Below are positions 22,850-29,312 of a stretch of DNA of 38,347 bases, piece after piece. A program made the position numbers and the translations under genes. Below the pieces are notes generated by a model. That model was not told where the DNA came from. It saw only the letters and a list, made by a program, of their open reading frames with translations, and did not search any database. Origin of the DNA: Candidatus Giovannonibacteria bacterium RIFCSPLOWO2_12_FULL_44_15 (GTDB taxonomy: Bacteria; Patescibacteriota; Minisyncoccia; JACPKW01; UBA11713); assembly GCA_001778905.1 (NCBI GenBank), contig MFIQ01000013.1:1-38347 (forward strand), given 5' to 3'. Positions within the stretch are counted from its first letter, which is position 1. Every line of letters begins with the position of its first letter.

Positions 22850-24781
22850 ATGGACCCACCTAAAACGCACAAAGTAATAATGATTGCTGGACCAACCCCG
22901 TCTTTTCTAGAACGGGGCGATTTAACGTTGGACCGCGACCTCGAAAATTTTAAAAAACTGCGCATTCATAATAATTTCTGGCGGAGAAATACTATTTTTA
23001 TAGAAATTGAAGAAATAAAAAAGCCGTCGGAACTCATTCGCGAATTAACAAATATGGGATACGCGCGTCATATGGGAGACCTGCATAAAGGCGAGTTTTT
23101 TCAGCAAGGCGGATCTATTACGATCTATCCGATCAATAGCGAAATCCCGATTACGATAGAATTTGACGGAAATATTATCGCAGGAATCCGCGAAGCGAAA
23201 ATAATTCCGCACGCTGCAAGACACTCGGTGTTAAATGGTCAACACCGAGTGTCGGACATCCAGCCCGGAGACTACGTTGTCCACGAAGATCACGGGATAG
23301 GAATTTATCGCGGGAAAAGCCAAGATAAATTTTTAATCCTCGAATACGCTCCGGCGAGAAAAGGCGGGGATCCTGACAAATTATTGGTTCCTGAAGCCAT
23401 AGAGAAAAAGATTTCCCCTTATTTGGGACTTAAAAATCCAAAAATAAGCAGGCTTGGAACGCCTTTATGGTTCGAAACCAAAAGAAAAGCCAAAGAAGAC
23501 ATTATAAAATTTGCCCAGGAACTTTTGATATTGTATAAAACCCGCTCGGAAGTCCGGCGGCCGCCGTATGAGCCGTCGCACTTTGAGAAAAGCGTTTGGA
23601 ATAATTTTGAATTCGAAGAAACGCCGTCGCAGAAAAGCGCTATCGAAGATATTTTTCTCGATATGGCTAAAGCCGAGCCGATGGAAAGGTTGGTCGTGGG
23701 TGATGTCGGATTTGGGAAAACGGAAGTTGCTCTCCGTGCCGCTCTGCGCGCCGTTCTAAACGGAAAACAGGTTGCCCTACTTTCGCCCACAACAGTGCTC
23801 GCAGACCAGCACTCGCAGACTTTTAAAAAAAGACTTGAAGGCGAAGGAATAGAGATAGAAAGATTGACAAGATTGGAATCTAGAGAAAAAACTAGAGAAG
23901 TTTTAAGGAATTTAAAAGACGGGAAAATCGATATTATCGTCGGCACGCACCGTATTTTATCCAAAGACTTGGATTTTAAAAATCTAGGGCTCCTTATAAT
24001 AGACGAGGAGCAAAGATTCGGCGTCCGGCACAAGGAAACTCTCAAGAAAAAATATCCGGAAGTCGATATTTTATATCTATCCGCGACTCCCATCCCAAGG
24101 ACTCTCGCTTTTTCACTCTCAAAAATAAGGCCGCTCTCGCAGATAACCGATCCCCCGGAAGGGAGAATCCCCATTAAAACTTTCGTTATGCCCCGAACGG
24201 ATAAAATAATCGAGGAGGCTATTTCGGAAGAATTAAAAAGAGGAGGCCAAGTTTATTTTCTCTCGCCCCGCATAATGAAAATGCCATTCATAATGAAAAA
24301 ACTCGATAAGCAATTTCCAAAAATTAAAAAAGAGATATTACACGGAAAAGTCGGCGAGAAACATCTGGTCCGGACGATGCGGGAATTTAGAGAAGGGAAA
24401 ATTAAAATTTTGGTCTCGACAACTATTATCGAAAACGGGCTCGATATCTCGTCTGTCAATACTTTAATCGTCGAGGACGCAACTCGCTTGGGCCTCTCGC
24501 AATCGCACCAGCTTAGAGGGCGCGTCGGCCGGACTAATATTCAAGCCTTCGCGTATTTTCTCTATCCTTCCCAGAAATTAACGCCGAGAGCCGAAGATCG
24601 CCTCGAAGCGCTATTATCTTTTCAGGAATTAGGCGCTGGAATGGAAATTGCCAAGCGCGACCTCGAACTCCGGGGCGCGGGCAATATCCTCGGCCGCGAA
24701 CAAACCGGGGTCCTAAATCGCATCGGCTGGAATTTGTATTTTGAAATGCTGGGCCAAACTTTAGAGGAGTTAACTGAATAA
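22850..24781 (+). CDS. mfd: Truncated Mfd-like transcription-repair helicase
   Basis: 643 residues against about 1150 in typical Mfd, which displaces stalled RNA polymerase and recruits UvrA. What remains: a short UvrB-like piece (ELTNMGYARHMGDLHKGEFF, about 65-85), the RNA-polymerase-interacting CarD-like domain (GDYVVHEDHGIGIYRG, about 140-155) and a full helicase core. The core has Walker A GDVGFGKTEVA, DEEQRFGVRH as the DExQ box, LYLSATPIPRTL, and the C-terminal RecA lobe with TTIIENGLDI and QLRGRVGR, plus the TRG-like ELGAGMEIAKRDLELRGAG. The UvrA-binding N-terminus and C-terminal autoinhibitory domain are absent. An in-frame TGA directly precedes the start. Confidence 0.85.
   Translation: MDPPKTHKVIMIAGPTPSFLERGDLTLDRDLENFKKLRIHNNFWRRNTIFIEIEEIKKPSELIRELTNMGYARHMGDLHKGEFFQQGGSITIYPINSEIPITIEFDGNIIAGIREAKIIPHAARHSVLNGQHRVSDIQPGDYVVHEDHGIGIYRGKSQDKFLILEYAPARKGGDPDKLLVPEAIEKKISPYLGLKNPKISRLGTPLWFETKRKAKEDIIKFAQELLILYKTRSEVRRPPYEPSHFEKSVWNNFEFEETPSQKSAIEDIFLDMAKAEPMERLVVGDVGFGKTEVALRAALRAVLNGKQVALLSPTTVLADQHSQTFKKRLEGEGIEIERLTRLESREKTREVLRNLKDGKIDIIVGTHRILSKDLDFKNLGLLIIDEEQRFGVRHKETLKKKYPEVDILYLSATPIPRTLAFSLSKIRPLSQITDPPEGRIPIKTFVMPRTDKIIEEAISEELKRGGQVYFLSPRIMKMPFIMKKLDKQFPKIKKEILHGKVGEKHLVRTMREFREGKIKILVSTTIIENGLDISSVNTLIVEDATRLGLSQSHQLRGRVGRTNIQAFAYFLYPSQKLTPRAEDRLEALLSFQELGAGMEIAKRDLELRGAGNILGREQTGVLNRIGWNLYFEMLGQTLEELTE
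23220..23253. repeat. Palindrome inside the Mfd-like gene
   Basis: A 13-bp perfect inverted repeat (23220-23232 with 23241-23253, arms GACACTCGGTGTT/AACACCGAGTGTC, 8-nt loop). It encodes HSVLNGQHRVSD just before the CarD-like domain. It looks like an in-frame palindromic insertion. Confidence 0.7.
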
Positions 24782-24786
24782 ATTAT

Positions 24787-24815
24787 TTTAGAAACACGCG
24801 ATTGAAATGTATACT
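24787..24815 (+). promoter_or_regulatory. Leaderless promoter of the phosphatase-like gene
   Basis: TTTAGA (24787-24792), 17-bp spacer, TATACT (24810-24815), then 6 nt to the ATG at 24822. Confidence 0.55.
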
Positions 24816-24821
24816 ATAAAT

Positions 24822-25274
24822 ATGAAGATCCTATTTATCTGCAAGGGAAATATGTTTAGAAGCCAGATGGCCGCGGCTATTTATAACAAGATGACAAATA
24901 ACCATGATGCTATTTCGGCGGGTACATATGTTGGAGCGCCAGATGAACCGGAGGGGCGTCTAATCCAAGATTTATTCCCAGCAAACGACCCAGTTCAAGA
25001 AATACTAGAAGAAAATGGAATGACTATACGAGAAAATCACACGACGAAATTAACTCCAAAAATGCTTGATGAGGCCGATATAGTAGTTTCAATGGCTGAA
25101 GAACCTTTTATCCCTGAATTCTTGAAAAAAAACAAAAAAGTAATCTGGTGGGATATTGCTAATCCTGATAATGCAACTCCAGAATTTGTTGAAGAAACAT
25201 ATAAAAAACTCAGCGTGCTTGTTCGCGAACTTGTAGAGAAACAAAAAATCCCAAGTGGAGACCACTTGGGGTGA
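24822..25274 (+). CDS. Low-molecular-weight phosphatase/arsenate reductase-like protein
   Basis: 150 residues. The P-loop CKGNMFRS fits the CX5R(S/T) signature of low-molecular-weight tyrosine phosphatases and ArsC-type reductases, in the usual place right after the first strand (MKILFI). The general-acid Asp is less clear: EADIVVSMAEEPF and WWDIANPDNATPEFVEET match the second half of the fold. An upstream ATG at 24807 is in frame, but the family starts at MKILFIC and a -10 element lies 6 nt before the ATG at 24822. The last codons (IPSGDHLG) also form a minus-strand terminator. Confidence 0.82.
   Translation: MKILFICKGNMFRSQMAAAIYNKMTNNHDAISAGTYVGAPDEPEGRLIQDLFPANDPVQEILEENGMTIRENHTTKLTPKMLDEADIVVSMAEEPFIPEFLKKNKKVIWWDIANPDNATPEFVEETYKKLSVLVRELVEKQKIPSGDHLG
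25244..25270 (-). terminator. Minus-strand terminator inside the end of the phosphatase gene
   Basis: A 9-bp stem CCCAAGTGG/CCACTTGGG (25250-25258 with 25262-25270) with a 3-nt loop; on the minus strand six T follow (25244-25249). It lies 27 nt after the stop of the 121-residue gene and within the coding 3' end of the convergent phosphatase-like gene. Confidence 0.8.
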
Positions 25275-25296
25275 AATAGGCCGAAAATTTATTCGG

Positions 25297-25662
25297 TCAA
25301 TTTTTTTCTTCGGGCCAAAGAGTGTTGGAAAGTTTCCTATGTGCGGCTTGCGATCCATTAAGAGTCACTTTGCCATGAATCTTTCCATCATCTGACTCGC
25401 GCCATACAGCGACAAGATCGTCATCTTTAGCGTTAAGATGGACAGTCGTGATATACCCAGGGAATTCAGTCGTCATCTCATTGACAGAAATCGTCATAAG
25501 TCTCAGCTTATCTGTCGACTCGACAACAATTTGAAACCGCTCGTCTTCGGTAACTTCATCGTCCGGTAATTTCTTGTATGAAATTACCTTGCCACGAAGT
25601 TGCATGGTTTTTGGTATCTGCGCCATCCACCGATCAAGGAACTCCTTCTGCTTTTGGTCCAT
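25297..25662 (-). CDS. Hypothetical protein
   Basis: 121 residues, no signal peptide or membrane segment. The middle looks like a small beta-barrel (MQLRGKVISYKKLPDDEVTE, RFQIVVESTDKLRLMTISV, GYITTVHLNAKDDDLVAVWR), possibly OB-like, but no family can be named. It has a strong Shine-Dalgarno (AGGAGG, 4 nt before the ATG) and its own terminator, so it is a stand-alone gene, unlike most operon genes around it. Confidence 0.6.
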   Translation of the reverse strand: MDQKQKEFLDRWMAQIPKTMQLRGKVISYKKLPDDEVTEDERFQIVVESTDKLRLMTISVNEMTTEFPGYITTVHLNAKDDDLVAVWRESDDGKIHGKVTLNGSQAAHRKLSNTLWPEEKN

Positions 25663-25723
25663 AAAACCTCCTAACTGAAATTTTCTCCATTATATCACTA
25701 TTTACCTCTTTAGTCAAGCACTC

Positions 25724-25748
25724 AAAAAGCCCTAGAAATAGGGCTTTT
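25724..25748 (-). terminator. Intrinsic terminator after the AbrB/RelE region
   Basis: A 10-bp stem AAAAGCCCTA/TAGGGCTTTT (25725-25734 with 25739-25748) with a GAAA tetraloop and a T5 run on the minus strand. It lies just past the rpsA-tail remnant and is probably the original rpsA terminator. Confidence 0.85.
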
Positions 25749-25767
25749 AGCACGATCTATTAAGTCT

Positions 25768-25840
25768 TTAGTTTTCGGTGGTTTTGGGGAGTTCCGGGGC
25801 TTTGGCCTGCCTCACCTCTGGCGGCGAGTCAATGGGGGCA
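25768..25840 (-). pseudogene. Remnant of the original 3' end of rpsA
   Basis: Minus-strand codons ending QAKAPELPKTTEN-stop, similar to the rpsA C-terminus DAKAPEVPRAEI. The two share the 12-mer AAAGCCCCGGAA (25792-25803 and 26428-26439 on the plus map), inside a 19-nt stretch with 15 matches. It lies directly after the RelE toxin stop. It probably is the displaced end of rpsA, cut off by insertion of the toxin-antitoxin pair; the upstream part (NNAPIDSPPEVR) has no counterpart visible here. Confidence 0.6.
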
Positions 25841-26086
25841 TTATTTTGGATGCGAGCGTATGGAGTGCAGAATATATGTATCGCCTTCGATAGTAAAATA
25901 AAAGCGCCAATCTTGAGTGATGCGCGCTTGCCATAAATCCTGCCTTTCATCATATTTCTTGGCTCGCAATGAAGGATGACGAAGATTTTGCAGGAGCAGT
26001 TCTAACTTTTTATCAAATGCCTTCTGGATAACTACTGGGGCTTTCGCATAAACTCCGTCGAATTGATGCGTTGTGCGAGCTTTCAC
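25841..26086 (-). CDS. RelE-like toxin
   Basis: 81 residues. Helical N-terminus (KAPVVIQKAFDKKLELLLQN), then the RelE-type sheet: AKKYDERQDLWQARITQDWR, FYFTIEGDTYILHSIRSHPK with a C-terminal His/Arg pattern. It starts with GTG overlapping the antitoxin stop by 4 bases (GTGA). The probable activity is mRNA cleavage. Flanked on the far side by the rpsA-tail remnant. Confidence 0.85.
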   Translation of the reverse strand: MKARTTHQFDGVYAKAPVVIQKAFDKKLELLLQNLRHPSLRAKKYDERQDLWQARITQDWRFYFTIEGDTYILHSIRSHPK

Positions 26087-26349
26087 TTTGACTTTTTCAA
26101 TTTCCTTGCTTCACGATGGAGATGACGAATGAGGTCGCGCGCAGAAGAAAAAGCTGGAGAAACTTTTCCTTCGCGATATTGCCGGAGTGAGATTTCAATA
26201 TCGCGGTCAACGAGGCTTTGGGGCGTAAGGGTAATTTTCTTTCCTTCGTTCTTAACTTCGAGCAGATCGCCTATTTCCAAGCCGGCCTCGGCGCGAAGCC
26301 TAGCGGGAAGCGTTACCTGATATTTACCTTTTATTTTGACTAATGACAT
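26083..26349 (-). CDS. AbrB/MazE-type antitoxin
   Basis: 88 residues. The N-terminal swapped-hairpin DNA-binding domain is clear: KIKGKYQVTLPARLRAEAGL, EIGDLLEVKNEGKKITLTPQ. The C-terminal helix (DLIRHLHREARKLKKSK) is basic and would contact the toxin. It overlaps the toxin start. A 10-bp inverted repeat 8 nt upstream of the ATG is the likely operator for autorepression. Confidence 0.88.
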   Translation of the reverse strand: MSLVKIKGKYQVTLPARLRAEAGLEIGDLLEVKNEGKKITLTPQSLVDRDIEISLRQYREGKVSPAFSSARDLIRHLHREARKLKKSK

Positions 26350-26356
26350 AAGTTGG

Positions 26357-26377
26357 ATAGTTAGAATTTCTAACTAT
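26357..26377. promoter_or_regulatory. Operator palindrome of the AbrB/RelE pair
   Basis: ATAGTTAGAA (26357-26366), one centre base, TTCTAACTAT (26368-26377): a perfect 10-bp inverted repeat, 7 nt from the antitoxin start codon. Confidence 0.7.
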
Positions 26378-26406
26378 TTCCAGTTTATATGGTGTTGGGA
26401 CTACTG

Positions 26407-27552
26407 TCAAATTTCCGCCCTTGGCACTTCCGGGGCTTTTGCGTCCTCACCAAGATAGGACAAAGTCATTCTGCGTTCTTTTGGTTCGAAAAGGGTTATT
26501 TGAAATGGGTATGTGTGTCCGATTTCAAGTTTTTCGCGCATTTTGTCTCCCGTGCTGAATTCCGAGATGTGGCAGAGGCCTGAGACCCCGTTTTCAATCT
26601 CAATAAGCGAGCCGTATTTATTAAACCTCAAAACTTTTCCCTGAACGATATCTCCTTTATTATATTTTTCGGCGACGCTCGTCCACGGGTCGGGCTTAAG
26701 CGCCTTAAGCGACAAAGAAACTCTCCCCGCCTCTATCCCGATTATCTTCGCAGAGACGCGCTCGCCGATTTTATAAAGCTCGTGCGGATTTTGAACCAAG
26801 GACCAATCGAGTTCGGATAAGTGCGAAAGCCCTTCGAGGCCTTCTTCCAATTTTATAAAAACTCCGAAATCAACAACGCCAGTGATATCCCCCTCGATTA
26901 CCTGGCCGATCTGATATTTAGAAGTAAGCGCCGTGAGGTCCGCGGCATCCGCCCCTTTCTCCGAAAAAATTATTTTATCCTCTTTAGGATCGATCGCGAT
27001 AATCGTGACCCCTAATTTCTGTCCATCGAGTTTCTTGAGTTCCGTAAAAATTCTTTCTTTATCCCCGCCTTCAACCCTCGGATAGTGCGAAGTCTTCAAC
27101 TGGGAGGCAGGCAGGAACCCTTTTATCTTTTTCCATTCCAAAACCAATCCACCTTTATTCGCCTCGATGACAGTTAGCTCCAAAACCTCCTTTTTCTTCA
27201 TCAATTCGTCGGCTTCCTTCCATACTATGTCCTTCCCGGCATCGCGCAAGGACAATTCAACGTATCCGTCCTCGTTCTCCAAATCCAAAACTTTCGCCAT
27301 GACGGCATCTCCCTTCTTCAAAGTTTTTATTATATCTTTTGCAAGAATGTATTCCCGTCCATAAACCTTGCCACAGCCCATCGTTCCCAGTTCAAAAAAC
27401 GCTCTCGCCCCCGATTTCTCAAGAAATTTCGCCTCGACGATGTCATCCACCCTCGGCAAAGAAATTGAAATCTTTTTCCAGAGATCATCCATCACCTGGC
27501 TTTTCTTCTTTTCAGGCAATAGAACGGCTGTATTTGCGTATATATTGGACAT
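26407..27552 (-). CDS. rpsA: Ribosomal protein S1
   Basis: 381 residues with four S1 (OB-fold) repeats, roughly 33-105, 120-200, 217-285 and 300-370; E. coli S1 has six. The third repeat is the most typical (GQVIEGDITGVVDFGVFIKL, EGLEGLSHLSELDW). S1 brings mRNA to the 30S subunit. The C-terminus ends DAKAPEVPRAEI; a second version of this tail lies beyond the toxin-antitoxin pair at 25768-25840. Transcription appears to be leaderless: TTGACT-17-TATACT ends 7 nt before the ATG. Confidence 0.88.
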   Translation of the reverse strand: MSNIYANTAVLLPEKKKSQVMDDLWKKISISLPRVDDIVEAKFLEKSGARAFFELGTMGCGKVYGREYILAKDIIKTLKKGDAVMAKVLDLENEDGYVELSLRDAGKDIVWKEADELMKKKEVLELTVIEANKGGLVLEWKKIKGFLPASQLKTSHYPRVEGGDKERIFTELKKLDGQKLGVTIIAIDPKEDKIIFSEKGADAADLTALTSKYQIGQVIEGDITGVVDFGVFIKLEEGLEGLSHLSELDWSLVQNPHELYKIGERVSAKIIGIEAGRVSLSLKALKPDPWTSVAEKYNKGDIVQGKVLRFNKYGSLIEIENGVSGLCHISEFSTGDKMREKLEIGHTYPFQITLFEPKERRMTLSYLGEDAKAPEVPRAEI

Positions 27553-27559
27553 AGGGAAA

Positions 27560-27588
27560 AGTATACTCCACCGCTACTAAGCAGTCAA
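27560..27588 (-). promoter_or_regulatory. rpsA promoter, predicted leaderless
   Basis: Minus strand: TTGACT (27583-27588), 17-bp spacer, TATACT (27560-27565), then 7 nt to the ATG at 27552. Both hexamers are close to consensus. Confidence 0.7.
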
Positions 27589-27636
27589 TCTTGCTGTTAA
27601 CCCCTAACTACAAATTTTAATGCTGTGGATAAACCC

Positions 27637-27664
27637 TTGACTTTTTCCTATAATTTGATATATT
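27637..27664 (+). promoter_or_regulatory. Promoter of a small plus-strand RNA
   Basis: TTGACT (27637-27642), 16-bp spacer, TATATT (27659-27664). No open reading frame follows on this strand before the terminator at 27681-27736. Confidence 0.45.
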
Positions 27665-27670
27665 GAAATT

Positions 27671-27736
27671 ACAAGTAAATCCTCGTGCGTGGGCTTCCGG
27701 ATGGTTGCTCATCACAGCGCACGGGGTTTTGTTTTT
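27671..27736 (+). ncRNA. Candidate small RNA ending in an intrinsic terminator
   Basis: About 66 nt from the predicted start to a T-rich tail. A 9-bp outer stem (CCTCGTGCG, 27681-27689, with CGCACGGGG, 27718-27726) encloses a second small hairpin (GATG/CATC); TTTTGTTTTT follows (27727-27736). The T-run overlaps the stop codon of the convergent DUF3800 gene. It could instead be only a terminator that ends convergent transcription. No known RNA family recognised; SRP RNA loop motif absent. Confidence 0.4.
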
Positions 27737-28376
27737 ATGGAAATAGTGAGCTTTCTTCTACAATCTTGCCATTAAATATATTGTAATAGCTGTCATCGCC
27801 TTTTTCATATTTTCTAAAAAACGCCCAACTGAGAAAATCTGTAGCTTGGAGGCATTTTTCTTCTGCTGGAGTCTTGATGGATATTTGAATCGTTCCTTTG
27901 TGGATTGATTTAACCTGTCGTCTCAAGTAATCTTTAAAATTCTCATTTAGGAACTTGTTCGTTTCCCGCCTAGAAGCTATCAGCTCAATTGATTTATCGG
28001 AAGAAATTATTTTTTTGACATAAATTCGATCGAGTAAAATGTTCGTCACATAATTATATAAAACTTGCTTTTCGTCCTGTAGGTTGGTAAAAACCTTCTT
28101 CTTGTTCAAATAAATCGTCATTACCAAACAATCCTTTTTGGCAATACCTTTTAAAATTCTTTGCCTGGTAACAGGTTTTTCATAAACTGCGTGAAGGACA
28201 CCGATTCGGCGTTTAAACTTTTTTGCCAATTGAGAATGAGTTTTTTTGATTATCTTTTCAATCGGCCCCTTAGAGCCCTCTATAAACAATAAAGTAATTA
28301 CAAAAAAGTTTGATGTACCCCTCTTCTTGAAATTAAATCCCAAGTCGCCACTTTCATCCAAAAATATGTATGCCAT
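27735..28376 (-). CDS. DUF3800-domain protein
   Basis: 213 residues. The N-terminal motif YIFLDESGDLGF (residues 3-14, two acidic residues) and the C-terminal CLQATDFLSWAFFRKYE with its Asp are the DUF3800 hallmarks, a fold related to RNase H-like nucleases and often found near phage-defence genes. The middle (VLHAVYEKPVTRQRILKGIA) also fits. It overlaps the preceding small membrane protein by 23 bases. Defence function is suggested by the family only. Confidence 0.82.
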   Translation of the reverse strand: MAYIFLDESGDLGFNFKKRGTSNFFVITLLFIEGSKGPIEKIIKKTHSQLAKKFKRRIGVLHAVYEKPVTRQRILKGIAKKDCLVMTIYLNKKKVFTNLQDEKQVLYNYVTNILLDRIYVKKIISSDKSIELIASRRETNKFLNENFKDYLRRQVKSIHKGTIQISIKTPAEEKCLQATDFLSWAFFRKYEKGDDSYYNIFNGKIVEESSLFP

Positions 28377-28572
28377 GATCTATATTTAACGATATTTTTT
28401 CTTTTATATTAAGCGTTAAATTATCTATATTTAGAATTCGCTTTTTAAACTCCAGCGCTTTGGGAAGAAAAAATCCAACGACAAACAGAGAAGCTATAAA
28501 AAATAAGCACGCGACAAAACCTATCACAAACCACAGAACTCTTTCTTTAATTTCGATACGCTTAGGATTCAT
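28354..28572 (-). CDS. Small single-pass membrane protein
   Basis: 72 residues: a charged N-terminus (NPKRIEIKERV), one strong membrane helix (about 13-35, VIGFVACLFFIASLFVVGFF) and a short hydrophilic C-terminal part. It overlaps the DUF3800 gene by 23 bases. A GGAAA sequence immediately precedes the ATG and TATAAA lies 10 nt before it. It may tether or partner the DUF3800 protein; no family recognised. Confidence 0.6.
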   Translation of the reverse strand: MNPKRIEIKERVLWFVIGFVACLFFIASLFVVGFFLPKALEFKKRILNIDNLTLNIKEKISLNIDHGIHIFG

Positions 28573-28613
28573 TTTCCGGGTTTTTATACAAAAAATAAAA
28601 AAATTTGGTTAAA

Positions 28614-29144
28614 TCAATTGTTTTGATTACGATAGCGGTTTAAAACTTTTTTTACACTACTCATAAACTTTTTCTTTGTAATCCCTAGTTTGGCATAATG
28701 TGGAATTTTATAAATAGAATATGTAGTAAAATTGGCGACCAAAATATCATAAGCTTTCTTGCCGATGACAACAATGAATGGACTTTTTGCTTTAACATCC
28801 TGTAGCTCGTTCCTAAAACGTTCAACATTTCTTGTAATATTACTGTTACTTAGATCTACTTCACTCTCTCTCACAGAAAAATCATTTTGAATTATATCTG
28901 TCATGTATGCTCCTCGGATAACACTTTCACCAAAAGCTTCGCGTAACCATGCATCTCGGCCTCCCCTATGTTTCTTGTGAAAATTCTCAAACGGTTTAAT
29001 TTTTGCAGATGCATTAAGACCAACTATTACTGCTCGCGAATGAAGCAGTTTTTTATTCTTTTCAATTGAACTATAACCCAAATCGCCATCCCAAATAGCA
29101 AAACTGGCACATCGATATTTTCTTTTAATTTTTGAGAGATTCAT
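28614..29144 (-). CDS. Uracil-DNA-glycosylase-like fold protein
   Basis: 176 residues. VGLNASAKIKPFEN (from residue 41) resembles the GLNPS-type first motif of the UDG superfamily, AYMTDIIQN the following conserved strand and turn, and SPFIVVIGKKAYDIL the strand before the last motif, with IPHYAKLGI where these enzymes carry a conserved His. The match to any named subfamily is uncertain, and base-excision activity is not shown. TATAAT is found 10 nt before the ATG. It stands upstream of the membrane protein and DUF3800 genes on the same strand. Confidence 0.5.
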   Translation of the reverse strand: MNLSKIKRKYRCASFAIWDGDLGYSSIEKNKKLLHSRAVIVGLNASAKIKPFENFHKKHRGGRDAWLREAFGESVIRGAYMTDIIQNDFSVRESEVDLSNSNITRNVERFRNELQDVKAKSPFIVVIGKKAYDILVANFTTYSIYKIPHYAKLGITKKKFMSSVKKVLNRYRNQNN

Positions 29145-29252
29145 TACTGTATTTATTATAATTCTCTACTATCTTAGGGCGATTTACAATTGACCGAAAG
29201 ATGTAAATAAGTTAAATGAATGTCCTCGAGGCGCAGCCTTTAAATTTATGTC

Positions 29253-29291
29253 AAAAATTAAGCCCCGGCAGAATTGAGTTCTGCCGGGGCT
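29253..29291 (-). terminator. Strong intrinsic terminator
   Basis: A perfect 13-bp stem AGCCCCGGCAGAA/TTCTGCCGGGGCT (29261-29273 with 29279-29291), 5-nt loop, followed on the minus strand by TAATTTTT. It ends the 266-residue gene. Confidence 0.92.
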
Positions 29292-29312
29292 AGTTATGCT
29301 TGCGTCCTGCAC

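Noticed and set aside
23419-24174. 251-codon minus-strand frame inside the Mfd-like gene
   Set aside because: Antisense shadow of conserved helicase motifs.
25768-25953. 61-codon minus-strand frame as a separate gene
   Set aside because: Its first part is antiparallel-frame overlap of the RelE toxin; only its end resembles the rpsA tail, so it is treated as a remnant.
22619-27736. SRP RNA, 6S RNA or tmRNA for the two candidate small RNAs
   Set aside because: Neither has the GGAAG/AGCAG-type SRP loop, a long 6S bubble or a tRNA-like end.
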